Below, piece by piece: positions 16,457 through 25,182 of a DNA stretch of 64,000 bases. The stretch is from assembly GCF_900176635.1 (NCBI RefSeq), contig NZ_FXLN01000004.1, forward strand, positions 124,001 to 188,000. Direction: 5' to 3'. How positions within the stretch are numbered: the first letter of the stretch is position 1; every line of letters starts with the position of its first letter. The translations under genes were made by a program, and so were the position numbers. The notes under the pieces were generated by a model, which saw only the letters and a list, made by a program, of their open reading frames with translations, searched no databases and was not told the DNA's origin. The DNA comes from Clostridium merdae. GTDB lineage: Bacteria; Bacillota; Clostridia; Oscillospirales; Acutalibacteraceae.

Positions 16457-16567
16457 TTGACTGGTAAGCTTAAAAAACGGGATGCAACCATGCTTTCTCT
16501 TCTTATCAGCGAGTGGTATATGATTATTTTCCATATTTTTGCACAATCTATTGATAGAGGTGAAAAT

Positions 16568-18031
16568 ATGCAATCTTTATGGAGAGAGACTACGCAAATA
16601 AAGGAACGCCCCACCCTTTCAAAAGATCTAACTGTACCAGTAGCCATTATTGGCGGCGGTTTAGCTGGCATATTAATCGCCAGTTTGCTGAAAGAAAAAG
16701 GAATAGAATCCATTGTTTTGGAAGCAAACCGAATTGGGAGCGGGCAAACCCAGAATACCACAGCCAAAGTTACATCGCAGCACCATCTTATTTACACAAA
16801 GCTTATCCAAAACTTTAATGAAGAACAAGCGAAGCAATATGCCTCAGCAAATCAGCAGGCAATCGCAAGGTATAAAAAGTTAATTACAGAGCGTCAAATC
16901 GACTGCGAGTTTGAGGAACGCCCGGCTTTCCTGTATACAGTGGAAAAGGAAGATTGCTCCGTACTGGAGCTAGAGGCAGATTGTGCTTATAAGGCAGGAA
17001 TTCATGCGCAAGTAACGCAGCAAACCACCTTGCCATTTGAGGTGGCAGCAGCCATGAAGTTTGAAGGGCAGGCTCAATTTCATCCGCTTAAGTTCTTACG
17101 GGCGATGGCGGAATCCGTTACCGTGTATGAAAATACCAAGGTTTTAACGGTAGAAGAAAATAAGGTAGTAACCAATCGGGGTACGGTAACGGCAGAAAAG
17201 ATTGTGTTTGCGTCACACTTCCCGTTTATTAACGTGCCCGGCTATTACTTTATGCGTATGTACCAGGAGCGCAGCTATGTGTTGGCACTGGAAAACGCAG
17301 CAAAGCTCGACGGCATGTATCTTGGCATTAGCGAGCGGGGGTTATCCTTTCGCAATAGCGGAGAAGCCCTTTTACTTGGCGGCGGTGACCACCGAACCGG
17401 TGAGAATTCAGCAGGTGGGCAATATGCAATTCTGCGGGATGCTGCTGCAAGGTTTTACCCGCAAAGCAAAGAGATTACCCAGTGGTCTGCGCAGGACTGC
17501 ATGACGCTCGACAGTGTGCCGTATATTGGTCAGTTTTCTTCCTCAACACCAAACTGGTTTGTGGCAACCGGCTTTGGAAAATGGGGAATGACAAGCAGCA
17601 TGGTGTCTGCCATTCTATTGGCAGACCAAATTGCCGGGGAAGAGAATCCGTTTGCCCCGGTATTTTCACCACTTCGCTTTACACCTTCCGCATCTGCTAA
17701 AAACTTTTTAACCGGAATGGGACAAGCGGTAAAGGGAATCACCAAGCAAACATTTTCTTTGCCAGACCCAGAAACAGCGGAGGCACACATGCTGCCAAAC
17801 GGACATGGTGGAGTTGTGATAGCGGACGGGAAAAAGGTAGGCGTTTACAAAAAAAGGGAAGAGGACGTAACCGCTGTTTCGGTGAAGTGTCCGCACCTTG
17901 GTTGCCAGTTAGAATGGAATCCAGATGAAAAAAGCTGGGATTGCCCTTGCCATGGCTCCCGGTTCGATGCAAAGGGAGGTTTGCTTGATGGCCCTGCGCA
18001 AACCGATTTGGAGGAGATACCCACATGCTAA
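16568..18031 (+). CDS. FAD-dependent oxidoreductase fused to a C-terminal Rieske [2Fe-2S] domain
   Basis: A 487-residue protein. A DAO-type FAD-binding Rossmann fold begins with V-A-I-I-G-G-G-L-A-G at about residues 25-34. The oxidoreductase body runs to about 385 and includes G-F-G-K-W-G-M-T-S near its end. A Rieske centre closes the protein with C-P-H-L-G-C at 441-446 and C-P-C-H-G-S at 459-464, giving the needed two Cys and two His. The ATG at 16568 follows GATAGAGGTGAA; the frame runs open further upstream to a TTG in the terminator, which is not credible. Its last 7 bases overlap the tocopherol-cyclase-like gene, so the two are translationally coupled. Such FAD/Rieske fusions are widespread but of unknown substrate; a redox role with a lipid or amine substrate is guesswork. 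Confidence 0.85.
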   Translation: MQSLWRETTQIKERPTLSKDLTVPVAIIGGGLAGILIASLLKEKGIESIVLEANRIGSGQTQNTTAKVTSQHHLIYTKLIQNFNEEQAKQYASANQQAIARYKKLITERQIDCEFEERPAFLYTVEKEDCSVLELEADCAYKAGIHAQVTQQTTLPFEVAAAMKFEGQAQFHPLKFLRAMAESVTVYENTKVLTVEENKVVTNRGTVTAEKIVFASHFPFINVPGYYFMRMYQERSYVLALENAAKLDGMYLGISERGLSFRNSGEALLLGGGDHRTGENSAGGQYAILRDAAARFYPQSKEITQWSAQDCMTLDSVPYIGQFSSSTPNWFVATGFGKWGMTSSMVSAILLADQIAGEENPFAPVFSPLRFTPSASAKNFLTGMGQAVKGITKQTFSLPDPETAEAHMLPNGHGGVVIADGKKVGVYKKREEDVTAVSVKCPHLGCQLEWNPDEKSWDCPCHGSRFDAKGGLLDGPAQTDLEEIPTC

Positions 18032-18909
18032 ACTTGCAAAACAGCCACTCCAATGGCTATTTTGAGGGCTGGTATTTTAAGCAGCAAAATGAAAAAGAAA
18101 CGGTTGCACTTATCCCAGCTTTTCACACAGACCGGGATGGCAATCGCTCTGCTTCTCTACAAGTCATTACAAACGAAGATACGTTTAATATTGATTTTTC
18201 GGACCAGACCTGCGAGGGGAAAAGAATGCAGCTGCCCGTTCGATTAGGGAAATGTTTATTTTCAGAGCAGGGGATTGGGATTGATATTCAAACGCCGGAA
18301 TGCACAATGTTCGGCGTGCTGTGGTTTAGCCCGATAACACCGCCTGCCTACGATATTATGGGGCCGTTTTGCTGCTTGCCGGGTATGGAATGCCGCCACA
18401 GTGTTTTTAGCTTATTTCACCAAGTAAATGGCACACTCACCATAAACAAGAAAGAATATACTTTTAAGAATGGCTCTGGCTATTTGGAAGGCGACCGTGG
18501 GCGCTCGTTCCCCAGCCGTTACTTGTGGACGCACTGTGCCTTTGAAACAAACAGCATCATGTTTTCTGTGGCAGACATTCCATGGGGTCCGCTAAGCTTT
18601 ACCGGCTGTGTTGGATTTTTGTATTATGAGGGAAAAGAGTACCGAATCGCCACATACTGTGGAGCAAGACTGCTGTATGTGGGCGAAAATGATATTTTAC
18701 TGCGGCAAGGGGATTTAATGCTGAAAATACAGCTTTTAAAGAGTAGTTCGCACTCGCTCCATGCTCCGCAGAATGGCAGTATGAGCCGCATGATTCACGA
18801 AAGTGCTTCCTGCACGGTTCGGTATACCTGCTCCATTGGCTCTAAAGTGTATCTGGATTTTATCAGTGAGCAGGCTAGCTTTGAAAGCAATTGGGAGAAA
18901 ACAGATTAA
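18025..18909 (+). CDS. tocopherol cyclase-like family protein
   Basis: A 294-residue protein with the two sequence marks of the tocopherol-cyclase-like (Pfam Tocopherol_cycl) family: N-G-Y-F-E-G-W-Y-F-K at residues 10-19 and E-G-D-R-G-R-S-F-P-S-R-Y-L-W near 155-168. The family forms a lipocalin-like beta barrel; plant members cyclise a prenylated quinol, while bacterial members in organisms that make no tocopherol have unknown function. No signal peptide or membrane helix is seen. The ATG lies inside the end of the FAD/Rieske gene, with GGAGG about 7 bases upstream. The coupling suggests the two proteins handle one hydrophobic substrate. Confidence 0.8.
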   Translation: MLNLQNSHSNGYFEGWYFKQQNEKETVALIPAFHTDRDGNRSASLQVITNEDTFNIDFSDQTCEGKRMQLPVRLGKCLFSEQGIGIDIQTPECTMFGVLWFSPITPPAYDIMGPFCCLPGMECRHSVFSLFHQVNGTLTINKKEYTFKNGSGYLEGDRGRSFPSRYLWTHCAFETNSIMFSVADIPWGPLSFTGCVGFLYYEGKEYRIATYCGARLLYVGENDILLRQGDLMLKIQLLKSSSHSLHAPQNGSMSRMIHESASCTVRYTCSIGSKVYLDFISEQASFESNWEKTD

Positions 18910-18948
18910 GAATAGAGCCTGAAAAGCAATTTTGGGTTGAATGAAAGA

Positions 18949-18982
18949 AGAGAAGCACCGGCAACACCGGTGCTTCTCTATT
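18949..18982. terminator. bidirectional intrinsic terminator
   Basis: GAAGCACCGG and CCGGTGCTTC (10 bp, perfect) flank a 5-base loop between the convergent tocopherol-cyclase-like and tex genes. Confidence 0.85.
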
Positions 18983-18985
18983 TAT

Positions 18986-21136
18986 TTAAACAGATTGTTT
19001 CTTCATGGTAAGAGAGATTCGCTTTTTTGCTTCCTCTACGCTAAGAACAGTTACAGTGACAATATCGCCAACCTTCACTACGTCTGAGGGGTGCTTGATG
19101 AAATGATCCGACATTTGTGAAATGTGTACCAGCCCATCCTGATGAACGCCAATGTCCACAAACGCGCCAAAATCAATGACGTTGCGCACAGTTCCGGTGA
19201 GCTCCATTCCTGCTTTTAGGTCTGAAAGGCTTAAAATATCAGTTCGTAGCAACGGTGGCGGCAGCTCGTCGCGAATATCGCGCCCCGGTTTTTGCAGCTC
19301 TGAAAGTATATCGGTCAGAGTGGGGATGCCGACCCCGCAGGCTTCGGCGGCTTGCTTCCAGCCAATTTTTTCAACCTGCTGTACTATGCTTTCTACGCCC
19401 TCCATGGTTAGGTCGGAGGGCTTTAAGCCAAGCAGTGCAAGCAGCTTTGAAACTGCATCATAGGATTCCGGATGAACGGAGGTATTGTCTAAAATGTTCT
19501 TCCCACGGGGAATTCTCAAAAATCCGGCGCACTGTTCATACGCTTTGGGCCCAAGGCGCGCCACTTTTTTGAGCTGGGTACGGTTTTGGAAAGGCCCATT
19601 TTCATCTCGAAAAGCAACCACATTCTTCGCTACGGTTTCATTCAGGCCTGAAATATGGGTCAAAAGAGAAACAGATGCCGTGTTCAAATCTACACCTACG
19701 CTGTTTACGCAGTTTTCTACCACACCCTCAAGGGCATTATCCAGCTCGGCAGGGGGCATATCGTGCTGGTATTGTCCAATTCCAATGGCCTTGGGGTCAA
19801 TTTTCACCAGCTCTGCTAATGGGTCCTGCAATCTGCGGGCAATCGACACTGCACTCCGCAGAGAAACATCGTATTCCGGGAATTCTGCCGCAGCCAGCTT
19901 CGACGCCGAATAAACCGAGGCTCCCGCTTCACTAACCACCATATAGCTGACCGGCTCGTCTATTTCACGCAGCAGTTCAGCAACAAATATTTCCGATTCC
20001 TTTGAGGCAGTACCGTTCCCAATGGAAATAACGGTGATACCATGCTTTTGAATCAAACGTTTTAGCTCCCGTTTGGCTTCCTCTGTTTTTTTGTGAGGAG
20101 CGGTGGGGTAGACCACGGTTGTGTCAAGCACCTTGCCCGTTGCATCTACTACTGCAATTTTACAGCCGGTGCGGTAAGCAGGGTCAAAACCGAGTATTAC
20201 TTTATCTTTTACTGGTGGTTGGAGTAGCAGGGGCTTTAAATTGAGTGCAAACATAGAAATTGCCTGCTTGGCGGCTCTTTGTGTAAGCTCATTGCGGATT
20301 TCACGTTCCAAGGAAGGGAAAATCAGGCGCTTCCAAGAGTCCTCCACGGCTTCTTTCACACATAGGGAGGTAGTGCCGCCGGGTTTCACAAAACGTTCGC
20401 ATAAAGCGGCTAAAGCATTTGCGTCGTTGAGCTCCAGCTTTACCTTCAGGCATTCTTCTTTTTCACCGCGGTCTATTGCTAAAATACGGTGGCTTGGTAT
20501 TTTGCTCACCGGCTCCGAATATTCGGCGTACATTTCGTATACCGGGTTTTCTTGAGCGGCGCGCGAAGCTAGAATACCCTCTCTGCGGATGATTTGCCGC
20601 AGCTTTTTTCGCATTTCAGCATCATCTGAGAAATCCTCTGCAAGAATATCCTGAGCACCCTGTACGGCCTCCTCCCAGCTTGTTACACCCTTTTCTTCAT
20701 TGATAAAAGGAACAGCCAATTCTTCCGGCGTTTTTCCGCGTAGAGACTGCTCTATAAGGAGATCAGCTAATGGGCGCAAGCCCTTTTCCTGCGCGATGGT
20801 GGCGCGGGTGCGGCGCTTGGGACGGAAGGGGCGGTATAAATCCTCTGCTTCTGAAAGGGTTTTCGAATTTTGAACAGCGAGGGAGAGCGCGTCCGTCAGT
20901 TTTCCCTGCGCGGTAATACTCTCTAATATTTCTTCTTTGCGTTTTTCCAAGTTTCTAAGGTATAGCAAACGGTCAGACAGCTCACGCAAAACCTGATCAT
21001 CGCAGGAACCAGTCATCTCTTTTCGGTACCGTGCGATGAACGGAATGGTATTGCCGTCATCAATGAGTGCTACAATATTGCCAACATGTGCCTGCGTAAG
21101 GTGAAATTCCCTTGCCAGCTCTGTAATCATATCCAT
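18986..21136 (-). CDS. tex: Tex-family RNA-binding transcription accessory protein
   Basis: A 716-residue cytosolic nucleic-acid-binding protein. The Tex order is seen: N-terminal helical region with F-I-A-R-Y-R-K-E-M-T-G, a YqgF-like RNase H fold (L-G-F-D-P-A-Y-R-T-G-C-K-I-A-V-V-D), a helix-hairpin-helix region (S-V-G-V-D-L-N-T-A-S), and a C-terminal S1 domain ending in E-E-A-K-K-R-I-S-L-T-M-K. The ATG at 21136 (M-D-M-I-T-E-L) follows AGAGG; an open extension of 18 codons upstream covers the promoter -10 (TATAAT on the minus strand at 21178-21173) and is not used. Tex proteins bind RNA or DNA and influence transcription and virulence in several bacteria. Single gene. Confidence 0.93.
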   Translation of the reverse strand: MDMITELAREFHLTQAHVGNIVALIDDGNTIPFIARYRKEMTGSCDDQVLRELSDRLLYLRNLEKRKEEILESITAQGKLTDALSLAVQNSKTLSEAEDLYRPFRPKRRTRATIAQEKGLRPLADLLIEQSLRGKTPEELAVPFINEEKGVTSWEEAVQGAQDILAEDFSDDAEMRKKLRQIIRREGILASRAAQENPVYEMYAEYSEPVSKIPSHRILAIDRGEKEECLKVKLELNDANALAALCERFVKPGGTTSLCVKEAVEDSWKRLIFPSLEREIRNELTQRAAKQAISMFALNLKPLLLQPPVKDKVILGFDPAYRTGCKIAVVDATGKVLDTTVVYPTAPHKKTEEAKRELKRLIQKHGITVISIGNGTASKESEIFVAELLREIDEPVSYMVVSEAGASVYSASKLAAAEFPEYDVSLRSAVSIARRLQDPLAELVKIDPKAIGIGQYQHDMPPAELDNALEGVVENCVNSVGVDLNTASVSLLTHISGLNETVAKNVVAFRDENGPFQNRTQLKKVARLGPKAYEQCAGFLRIPRGKNILDNTSVHPESYDAVSKLLALLGLKPSDLTMEGVESIVQQVEKIGWKQAAEACGVGIPTLTDILSELQKPGRDIRDELPPPLLRTDILSLSDLKAGMELTGTVRNVIDFGAFVDIGVHQDGLVHISQMSDHFIKHPSDVVKVGDIVTVTVLSVEEAKKRISLTMKKQSV

Positions 21137-21240
21137 ATAAGTACCTCTTCCATCTTTTATGGTAGTAATTGTATTATACCACAGGTGCAAAGCGCGTCGC
21201 AGTATTTTTTTGATTACTAGTTGGTTTTAGTAAGAAAGAT

Positions 21241-21280
21241 AAAATCACCATCACGCGACTTAGAGGTGCATGATGGTGAT
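21241..21280 (-). terminator. intrinsic terminator of the PrpR-type regulator gene
   Basis: ATCACCATCA (21244-21253) and TGATGGTGAT (21271-21280) form a 10-bp perfect stem; the minus strand continues with TTTT. It lies 53 bases beyond the regulator's stop. Confidence 0.7.
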
Positions 21281-21332
21281 AACTAAAGATATAAGATTAT
21301 TTTATATTCATTATTAAACGCAGCGCGAAATT

Positions 21333-23222
21333 CTAAGGGATAAGATGGTGCTTTTTTAGCTTCCTCCACAATGTGGTAGTGCTTATTTTTAATTCTGCCG
21401 CCGCTTGTGCACGGTTTCCGCCGCTTCTTTGCAATACCTCTTTTATTTTTTCTCGCTCGTACTGAACAATATCTATATCAGTTGAGGTAGGGGCGACGGC
21501 TGTCAGCTGAGTGTGGCCTGCTGTACGCCGGCGTATGATTCCCTCCAAATGTTCCGGTAAAATACAGGTGTTATCCGAGAGTGTAATCGTGCGCTCAAGG
21601 AGATTAAAAAACTGCCGAATATTCCCCGGATAATTGCTCTGCTGAAGTAGCGAGATTGCCTCTTTGCCGAAAGTAATCTCTGGGCAATTTTTACTCGTAT
21701 AATGTTCAATCAGGCTTGGAATATCTTCTTTTCGGTCTCTCAGCGGCGGCAAGTTTAACTCCAGAACATTCAGGCGATAAAGCAAATCCTCACGAAATTT
21801 TCGTTCCCGAACCAGTTCCTCCAAATTCTTATTGGTTGCACTAATCACCCGTACATCAATCGGAATGATTTTATGGTCTCCCAACCGGCTTATCTCTTTT
21901 TCCTGTAGCACACGGAGAAGCTTTGCCTGAACATCAATGTTCATTTCGCCTATTTCGTCCAAAAAAACAGTGCCGCCATGAGCCAACTCAAACAATCCCA
22001 TTTTCCCTTCTTTGTTGGCTCCCGTAAAAGCACCTTTTACATAACCGAACAGCTCACTTTCCAAAATGGATTCCGGCAGTGCGGCGCAGTTGATGGCAAC
22101 AAAGGGCTCGGCGGCACGGTTGCTGGAGGTATGAATGCTTTGCGCAAAAACCTCCTTACCGGTTCCTGTTTCACCGGATATTAGGATGGCACTGTTACTT
22201 CGGGCATATTTCTTCCCAAGCCGAATCGTTTCTTGAATAGAAACGCTTTTGCCAATGATATCGTCAAATGTGTATCTGGCAGTGGGGTGCTTTTCATTGA
22301 GCTTCATGCGGATTTGTTTTTCTGCGGACTGGATTCTGTTACCGCTGCCCACAATGACGACAACGCTTTTTATCTGTGCATTTACAATAATCGGCTTACA
22401 GTTTACCAAAAATACCCGATCAAACAATTTGACAATGGATTTTTGTGAAGGTTTTTTCTGGCTTAAAACCTGCTCAATTTCCTGCTCCGGGAAGAGAAGC
22501 CGAAGAATTTCTTCTGGAGGCTGGTTGTGAAACAGAGCCTTAGCATTATCGTTTAAAAAGAGCAGATCCCCCGAACAGGAATAGTTCAGCACAGCGTCTG
22601 GAGTCCCATTTACGGTGGCCAGTATTGTTTGGAGATACTCATCCTTTGCTTCTAGAGACGTTAAAATATTCAGTGCGCGGTCGATGGCAATCTCCACGTT
22701 ATTGGAATGCACCCGCAGCATAACATGTTGCAGTTGGTGGGCATCCGCCACCAGCTTTACGGAAAAACCACCAATCAATAGCCGGGTTCCGGGGTTAAGG
22801 GTTCCAATCACATCTTGTTCTATGGTGTCCGTAGATTCCGGGTTGAACACCTGCACGTTCATACCAGAAATTCGTTGAAAGCGCAGCATCGTATCATAAG
22901 CGTTATCAAAGCCAATCATGGCAATTTGTTCCGGTGCGAAGTTACCCATATGTACCGATTCGTAGATTTCTTCATAAAGGTAAGGAACATCCACCACCGG
23001 GCAGGACACGTTTTCTTCTAAAAGACGCACATTGCGCCCCCTGGCAATTAGCACCCTCGCGCCGGAGGATACGGCCTCTTTGGCATTGCGAATCGTATTC
23101 TTTCCAGTTCCCTCAATAATCCCCACCCTACCGGTTAGGCGGCGCCTTAGAATAATTTGCCGCGCGACAGAGGTAAAAACATCCGATGCGGAAAAAATCA
23201 TGATATCCCTAATTTCCTTCAT
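21333..23222 (-). CDS. sigma-54-dependent activator with PrpR N-terminal sensor domain
   Basis: A 629-residue enhancer-binding protein. Residues about 1-190 are a PrpR_N-type ligand-binding domain (periplasmic-binding-protein-like fold, with I-I-E-G-T-G-K-N-T and I-A-R-G). A PAS domain follows at about 195-300. The AAA+ sigma-54 interaction domain (about 320-545) has Walker A G-E-T-G-T-G-K-E and the essential G-A-F-T-G-A loop, so it should activate sigma-54 polymerase rather than act as a repressor. A Fis-type helix-turn-helix ends the protein (N-R-A-Q-A-A-A-E-L-K-I-S-T-T-T-L-W-R-K-L). The start follows GGAGG. It is divergent from a sigma-54-type operon at 23454, its obvious target. PrpR_N domains sense small organic acids or phosphorylated intermediates in the known cases. 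Confidence 0.92.
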   Translation of the reverse strand: MKEIRDIMIFSASDVFTSVARQIILRRRLTGRVGIIEGTGKNTIRNAKEAVSSGARVLIARGRNVRLLEENVSCPVVDVPYLYEEIYESVHMGNFAPEQIAMIGFDNAYDTMLRFQRISGMNVQVFNPESTDTIEQDVIGTLNPGTRLLIGGFSVKLVADAHQLQHVMLRVHSNNVEIAIDRALNILTSLEAKDEYLQTILATVNGTPDAVLNYSCSGDLLFLNDNAKALFHNQPPEEILRLLFPEQEIEQVLSQKKPSQKSIVKLFDRVFLVNCKPIIVNAQIKSVVVIVGSGNRIQSAEKQIRMKLNEKHPTARYTFDDIIGKSVSIQETIRLGKKYARSNSAILISGETGTGKEVFAQSIHTSSNRAAEPFVAINCAALPESILESELFGYVKGAFTGANKEGKMGLFELAHGGTVFLDEIGEMNIDVQAKLLRVLQEKEISRLGDHKIIPIDVRVISATNKNLEELVRERKFREDLLYRLNVLELNLPPLRDRKEDIPSLIEHYTSKNCPEITFGKEAISLLQQSNYPGNIRQFFNLLERTITLSDNTCILPEHLEGIIRRRTAGHTQLTAVAPTSTDIDIVQYEREKIKEVLQRSGGNRAQAAAELKISTTTLWRKLKKHHLIP

Positions 23223-23236
23223 AAGCGAGTCCTCCG

Positions 23237-23272
23237 TTTCATATGAATTTCAATTTTGAAATTCATATGAAA
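23237..23272. promoter_or_regulatory. 17-bp perfect inverted repeat, candidate upstream activator sequence
   Basis: TTTCATATGAATTTCAA at 23237-23253 and its exact reverse complement at 23256-23272 are separated by TT. It lies 14 bases before the regulator's start codon and about 130 bases upstream of the sigma-54 promoter, the usual distance for an enhancer site. It could therefore serve both as activator site for the operon and for autoregulation. Confidence 0.75.
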
Positions 23273-23401
23273 ACTATATCATGCTTTTATATAATAATCA
23301 ATAAAAGCGCAAGCATCTTCTGCATGTTATAAAATAAATAAAAGTAGGATTTATCCGACTTTTGTCGAATTTTTTCGTTTTTATATTAAAATCCAATAAC
23401 T

Positions 23402-23417
23402 TGGCACGGAAATTGCG
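23402..23417 (+). promoter_or_regulatory. sigma-54 (-24/-12) promoter
   Basis: TGGCACGGAAATTGCG matches the sigma-54 consensus TGGCAC-N5-TTGC exactly, with GG at 23403-23404 and GC at 23415-23416. Transcription should begin about 12 bases further on, giving a short leader to the dehydrogenase gene at 23454. Confidence 0.9.
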
Positions 23418-23453
23418 TAGATATCTAGGTGAAAAAGAAAGGGGGCTTACATA

Positions 23454-24428
23454 ATGGCCTATAAGGTACTATTGCCACAGCCTATTTTGAAAGAGGGATA
23501 CGATTACTTACTTGAGCATGGTTACGAAATAATTGATGGGAAAGGACCCAGCGAAGAAGATATTCTCTCGGATATTGCAAGCTGTGACGCCATGATCGTT
23601 CGAACCGCAAAAATAACCGCCAGAATTTTAGATGCGGCACCCAATCTGCGTGTCATCGCCCGGCACGGAGCAGGGTACGACGGAGTTGATCTAGAGGCGG
23701 CACGCCGGAATAATATTCTGGTGATGAACGCACCTGGTGTGAACAGCATTTCGGTGGCGGAGCTGGCAATCTTCTACATGCTACACTGTTCTCGCAATTT
23801 CAAGCTGGTTCAAAAGCTCTATCAGGAGGATTATAGCTACGCAAAATTCAAGCTTCCCAAAACGGAACTGAACGGAAAAACGCTGGGTCTTGTTGGTCTG
23901 GGGAATATTGGGAAACTGGTAGCTCAAAAGGCGGCTATGGGGTTCGATATGAAGGTGATTGCCTTTGATCCGTTCCACCGTGGGGAACTGCCGGATTATA
24001 TTAAGATGACACAGAACAGAGATGAAATTTTCAGTGTGAGCGACTATGTATCTGTTCATGTTCCCGCCACGAAGGAAACGATTCACAGCATTGGTCAGCG
24101 TGAGTTTTCGATGATGAAAGAAACTGCGTTCCTAATTAATACCGCCCGTGGCTCCATTGTTGACGAGACGGCACTGATTCAGGCGATGGAGGAAAAACAG
24201 ATTGCCGGAGCTGCACTAGATGTTCTTTGGGATGAACCTTTCCAGCAAGACAACCCACTGCTACAAATGGACAATGTACTGACTGCTCCGCATATTGGAG
24301 CCGCCACAAAAGAAGCCTCCAGCCGTGCGTCTTTGGTCTGTGCGCAGAACATTGATGATTTCTTCTGCAAAAGGCCTCTAAAAGCAGTTGTTCCTGAACT
24401 AAAAGATTTGATTCCGACTGAAGTATAA
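23454..24428 (+). CDS. D-2-hydroxyacid dehydrogenase (phosphoglycerate dehydrogenase-like)
   Basis: A 324-residue NAD-dependent dehydrogenase of the D-isomer 2-hydroxyacid family. The NAD-binding motif is G-L-V-G-L-G-N-I-G at about residues 144-152. The catalytic set is visible as Arg in N-T-A-R-G (about 228-232), Glu in the D-E-P-F region, and His in T-A-P-H-I-G-A (about 278). It has no C-terminal ACT domain, unlike biosynthetic SerA. First gene of the sigma-54 operon, with the start set by AAAGGGGG. It would oxidise a 2-hydroxy acid to a 2-oxo acid or run the reverse. Next to an RraA/aldolase-like protein, a route through a branched oxo-acid is plausible; the actual substrate is unknown. 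Confidence 0.85.
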   Translation: MAYKVLLPQPILKEGYDYLLEHGYEIIDGKGPSEEDILSDIASCDAMIVRTAKITARILDAAPNLRVIARHGAGYDGVDLEAARRNNILVMNAPGVNSISVAELAIFYMLHCSRNFKLVQKLYQEDYSYAKFKLPKTELNGKTLGLVGLGNIGKLVAQKAAMGFDMKVIAFDPFHRGELPDYIKMTQNRDEIFSVSDYVSVHVPATKETIHSIGQREFSMMKETAFLINTARGSIVDETALIQAMEEKQIAGAALDVLWDEPFQQDNPLLQMDNVLTAPHIGAATKEASSRASLVCAQNIDDFFCKRPLKAVVPELKDLIPTEV

Positions 24429-24457
24429 ATATTCATAATTTGAAAGGAGAAAAGAAC

Positions 24458-25159
24458 ATGAGTGTAGGTAACAGAGTTTTTCTGGAACGTGATTTACCGG
24501 ATGCAGAAGTGATGGAGGGCTTTCGCACTCTGCCAGCGGCGAATGTAGCGGACACAATGGGGCGTTCTTGTGCGCTGAATTCCCAGATTCGCCTGATTAG
24601 TAGCCCAAGTAAGCCAATTATGGTTGGTGCAGCTTTAACTGTTAAGGCTCGCCCCGGCGACAACCTGATGCTGCATAAGGCTTTGGATATGGCCGGCCCT
24701 AATGACGTGATAATAGTATCGAACGAGGGGGATCGCACCCACTCCCTGATGGGGGAGATCATGGCGGTCTATGCTCAGTGCACCCGCAAGGTGCAGGGAA
24801 TCGTGCTGGATGGCCCAATCCGTGATATCGAAGAGCTGTCTCAAATGGAGATGTTCCTGTATGCCACCGGTTCTACTCCTGGCGGCCCTTACAAAGAAGG
24901 CCCCGGTGAGGTAAACGTGCCGATCTCCATCGGCAATATTTCCGTTAATCCCGGCGATATTGTTTTGGGTGACCGTGACGGCGTTATCATTATTCCAAGA
25001 ACTGATGCGGCTCAGATTTTGGAAGATGCGAAAAAATATGCGGAACTGGATGCCAGCAAGGTGACTGCCGCTAAAAACGGTACGGCAAAGCGCCAGTGGG
25101 TAGAAGATACTCTAGTGAAGAAGAATGTGGAAATCATTCAAGGAAAATGTATAGGATAA
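24458..25159 (+). CDS. RraA-like / HMG-CHA aldolase family protein
   Basis: A 233-residue protein of the RraA-like fold, which covers 4-hydroxy-4-methyl-2-oxoglutarate/4-carboxy-4-hydroxy-2-oxoadipate aldolases, oxaloacetate decarboxylases and the RNase E regulator RraA. The N-terminal A-N-V-A-D-T-M-G segment, the G-E-I-M-A-V-Y-A substrate/metal loop near residue 90, G-I-V-L-D-G-P-I-R-D (with the Arg-Asp pair used for pyruvate and metal binding) and G-D-I-V-L-G-D-R-D-G-V are all present. As RNase E regulation is not expected in Clostridia, an aldolase or decarboxylase is the better reading. The ATG at 24458 follows AAAGGAG; the upstream ATG at 24440 precedes it. Second gene of the operon. Confidence 0.85.
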   Translation: MSVGNRVFLERDLPDAEVMEGFRTLPAANVADTMGRSCALNSQIRLISSPSKPIMVGAALTVKARPGDNLMLHKALDMAGPNDVIIVSNEGDRTHSLMGEIMAVYAQCTRKVQGIVLDGPIRDIEELSQMEMFLYATGSTPGGPYKEGPGEVNVPISIGNISVNPGDIVLGDRDGVIIIPRTDAAQILEDAKKYAELDASKVTAAKNGTAKRQWVEDTLVKKNVEIIQGKCIG

Positions 25160-25182
25160 GGTTAAAAGGGAGGGTATGACCC

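Noticed and set aside
19152..19935. Plus-strand frames over tex
   Set aside because: Shadows of a highly conserved gene on the other strand.
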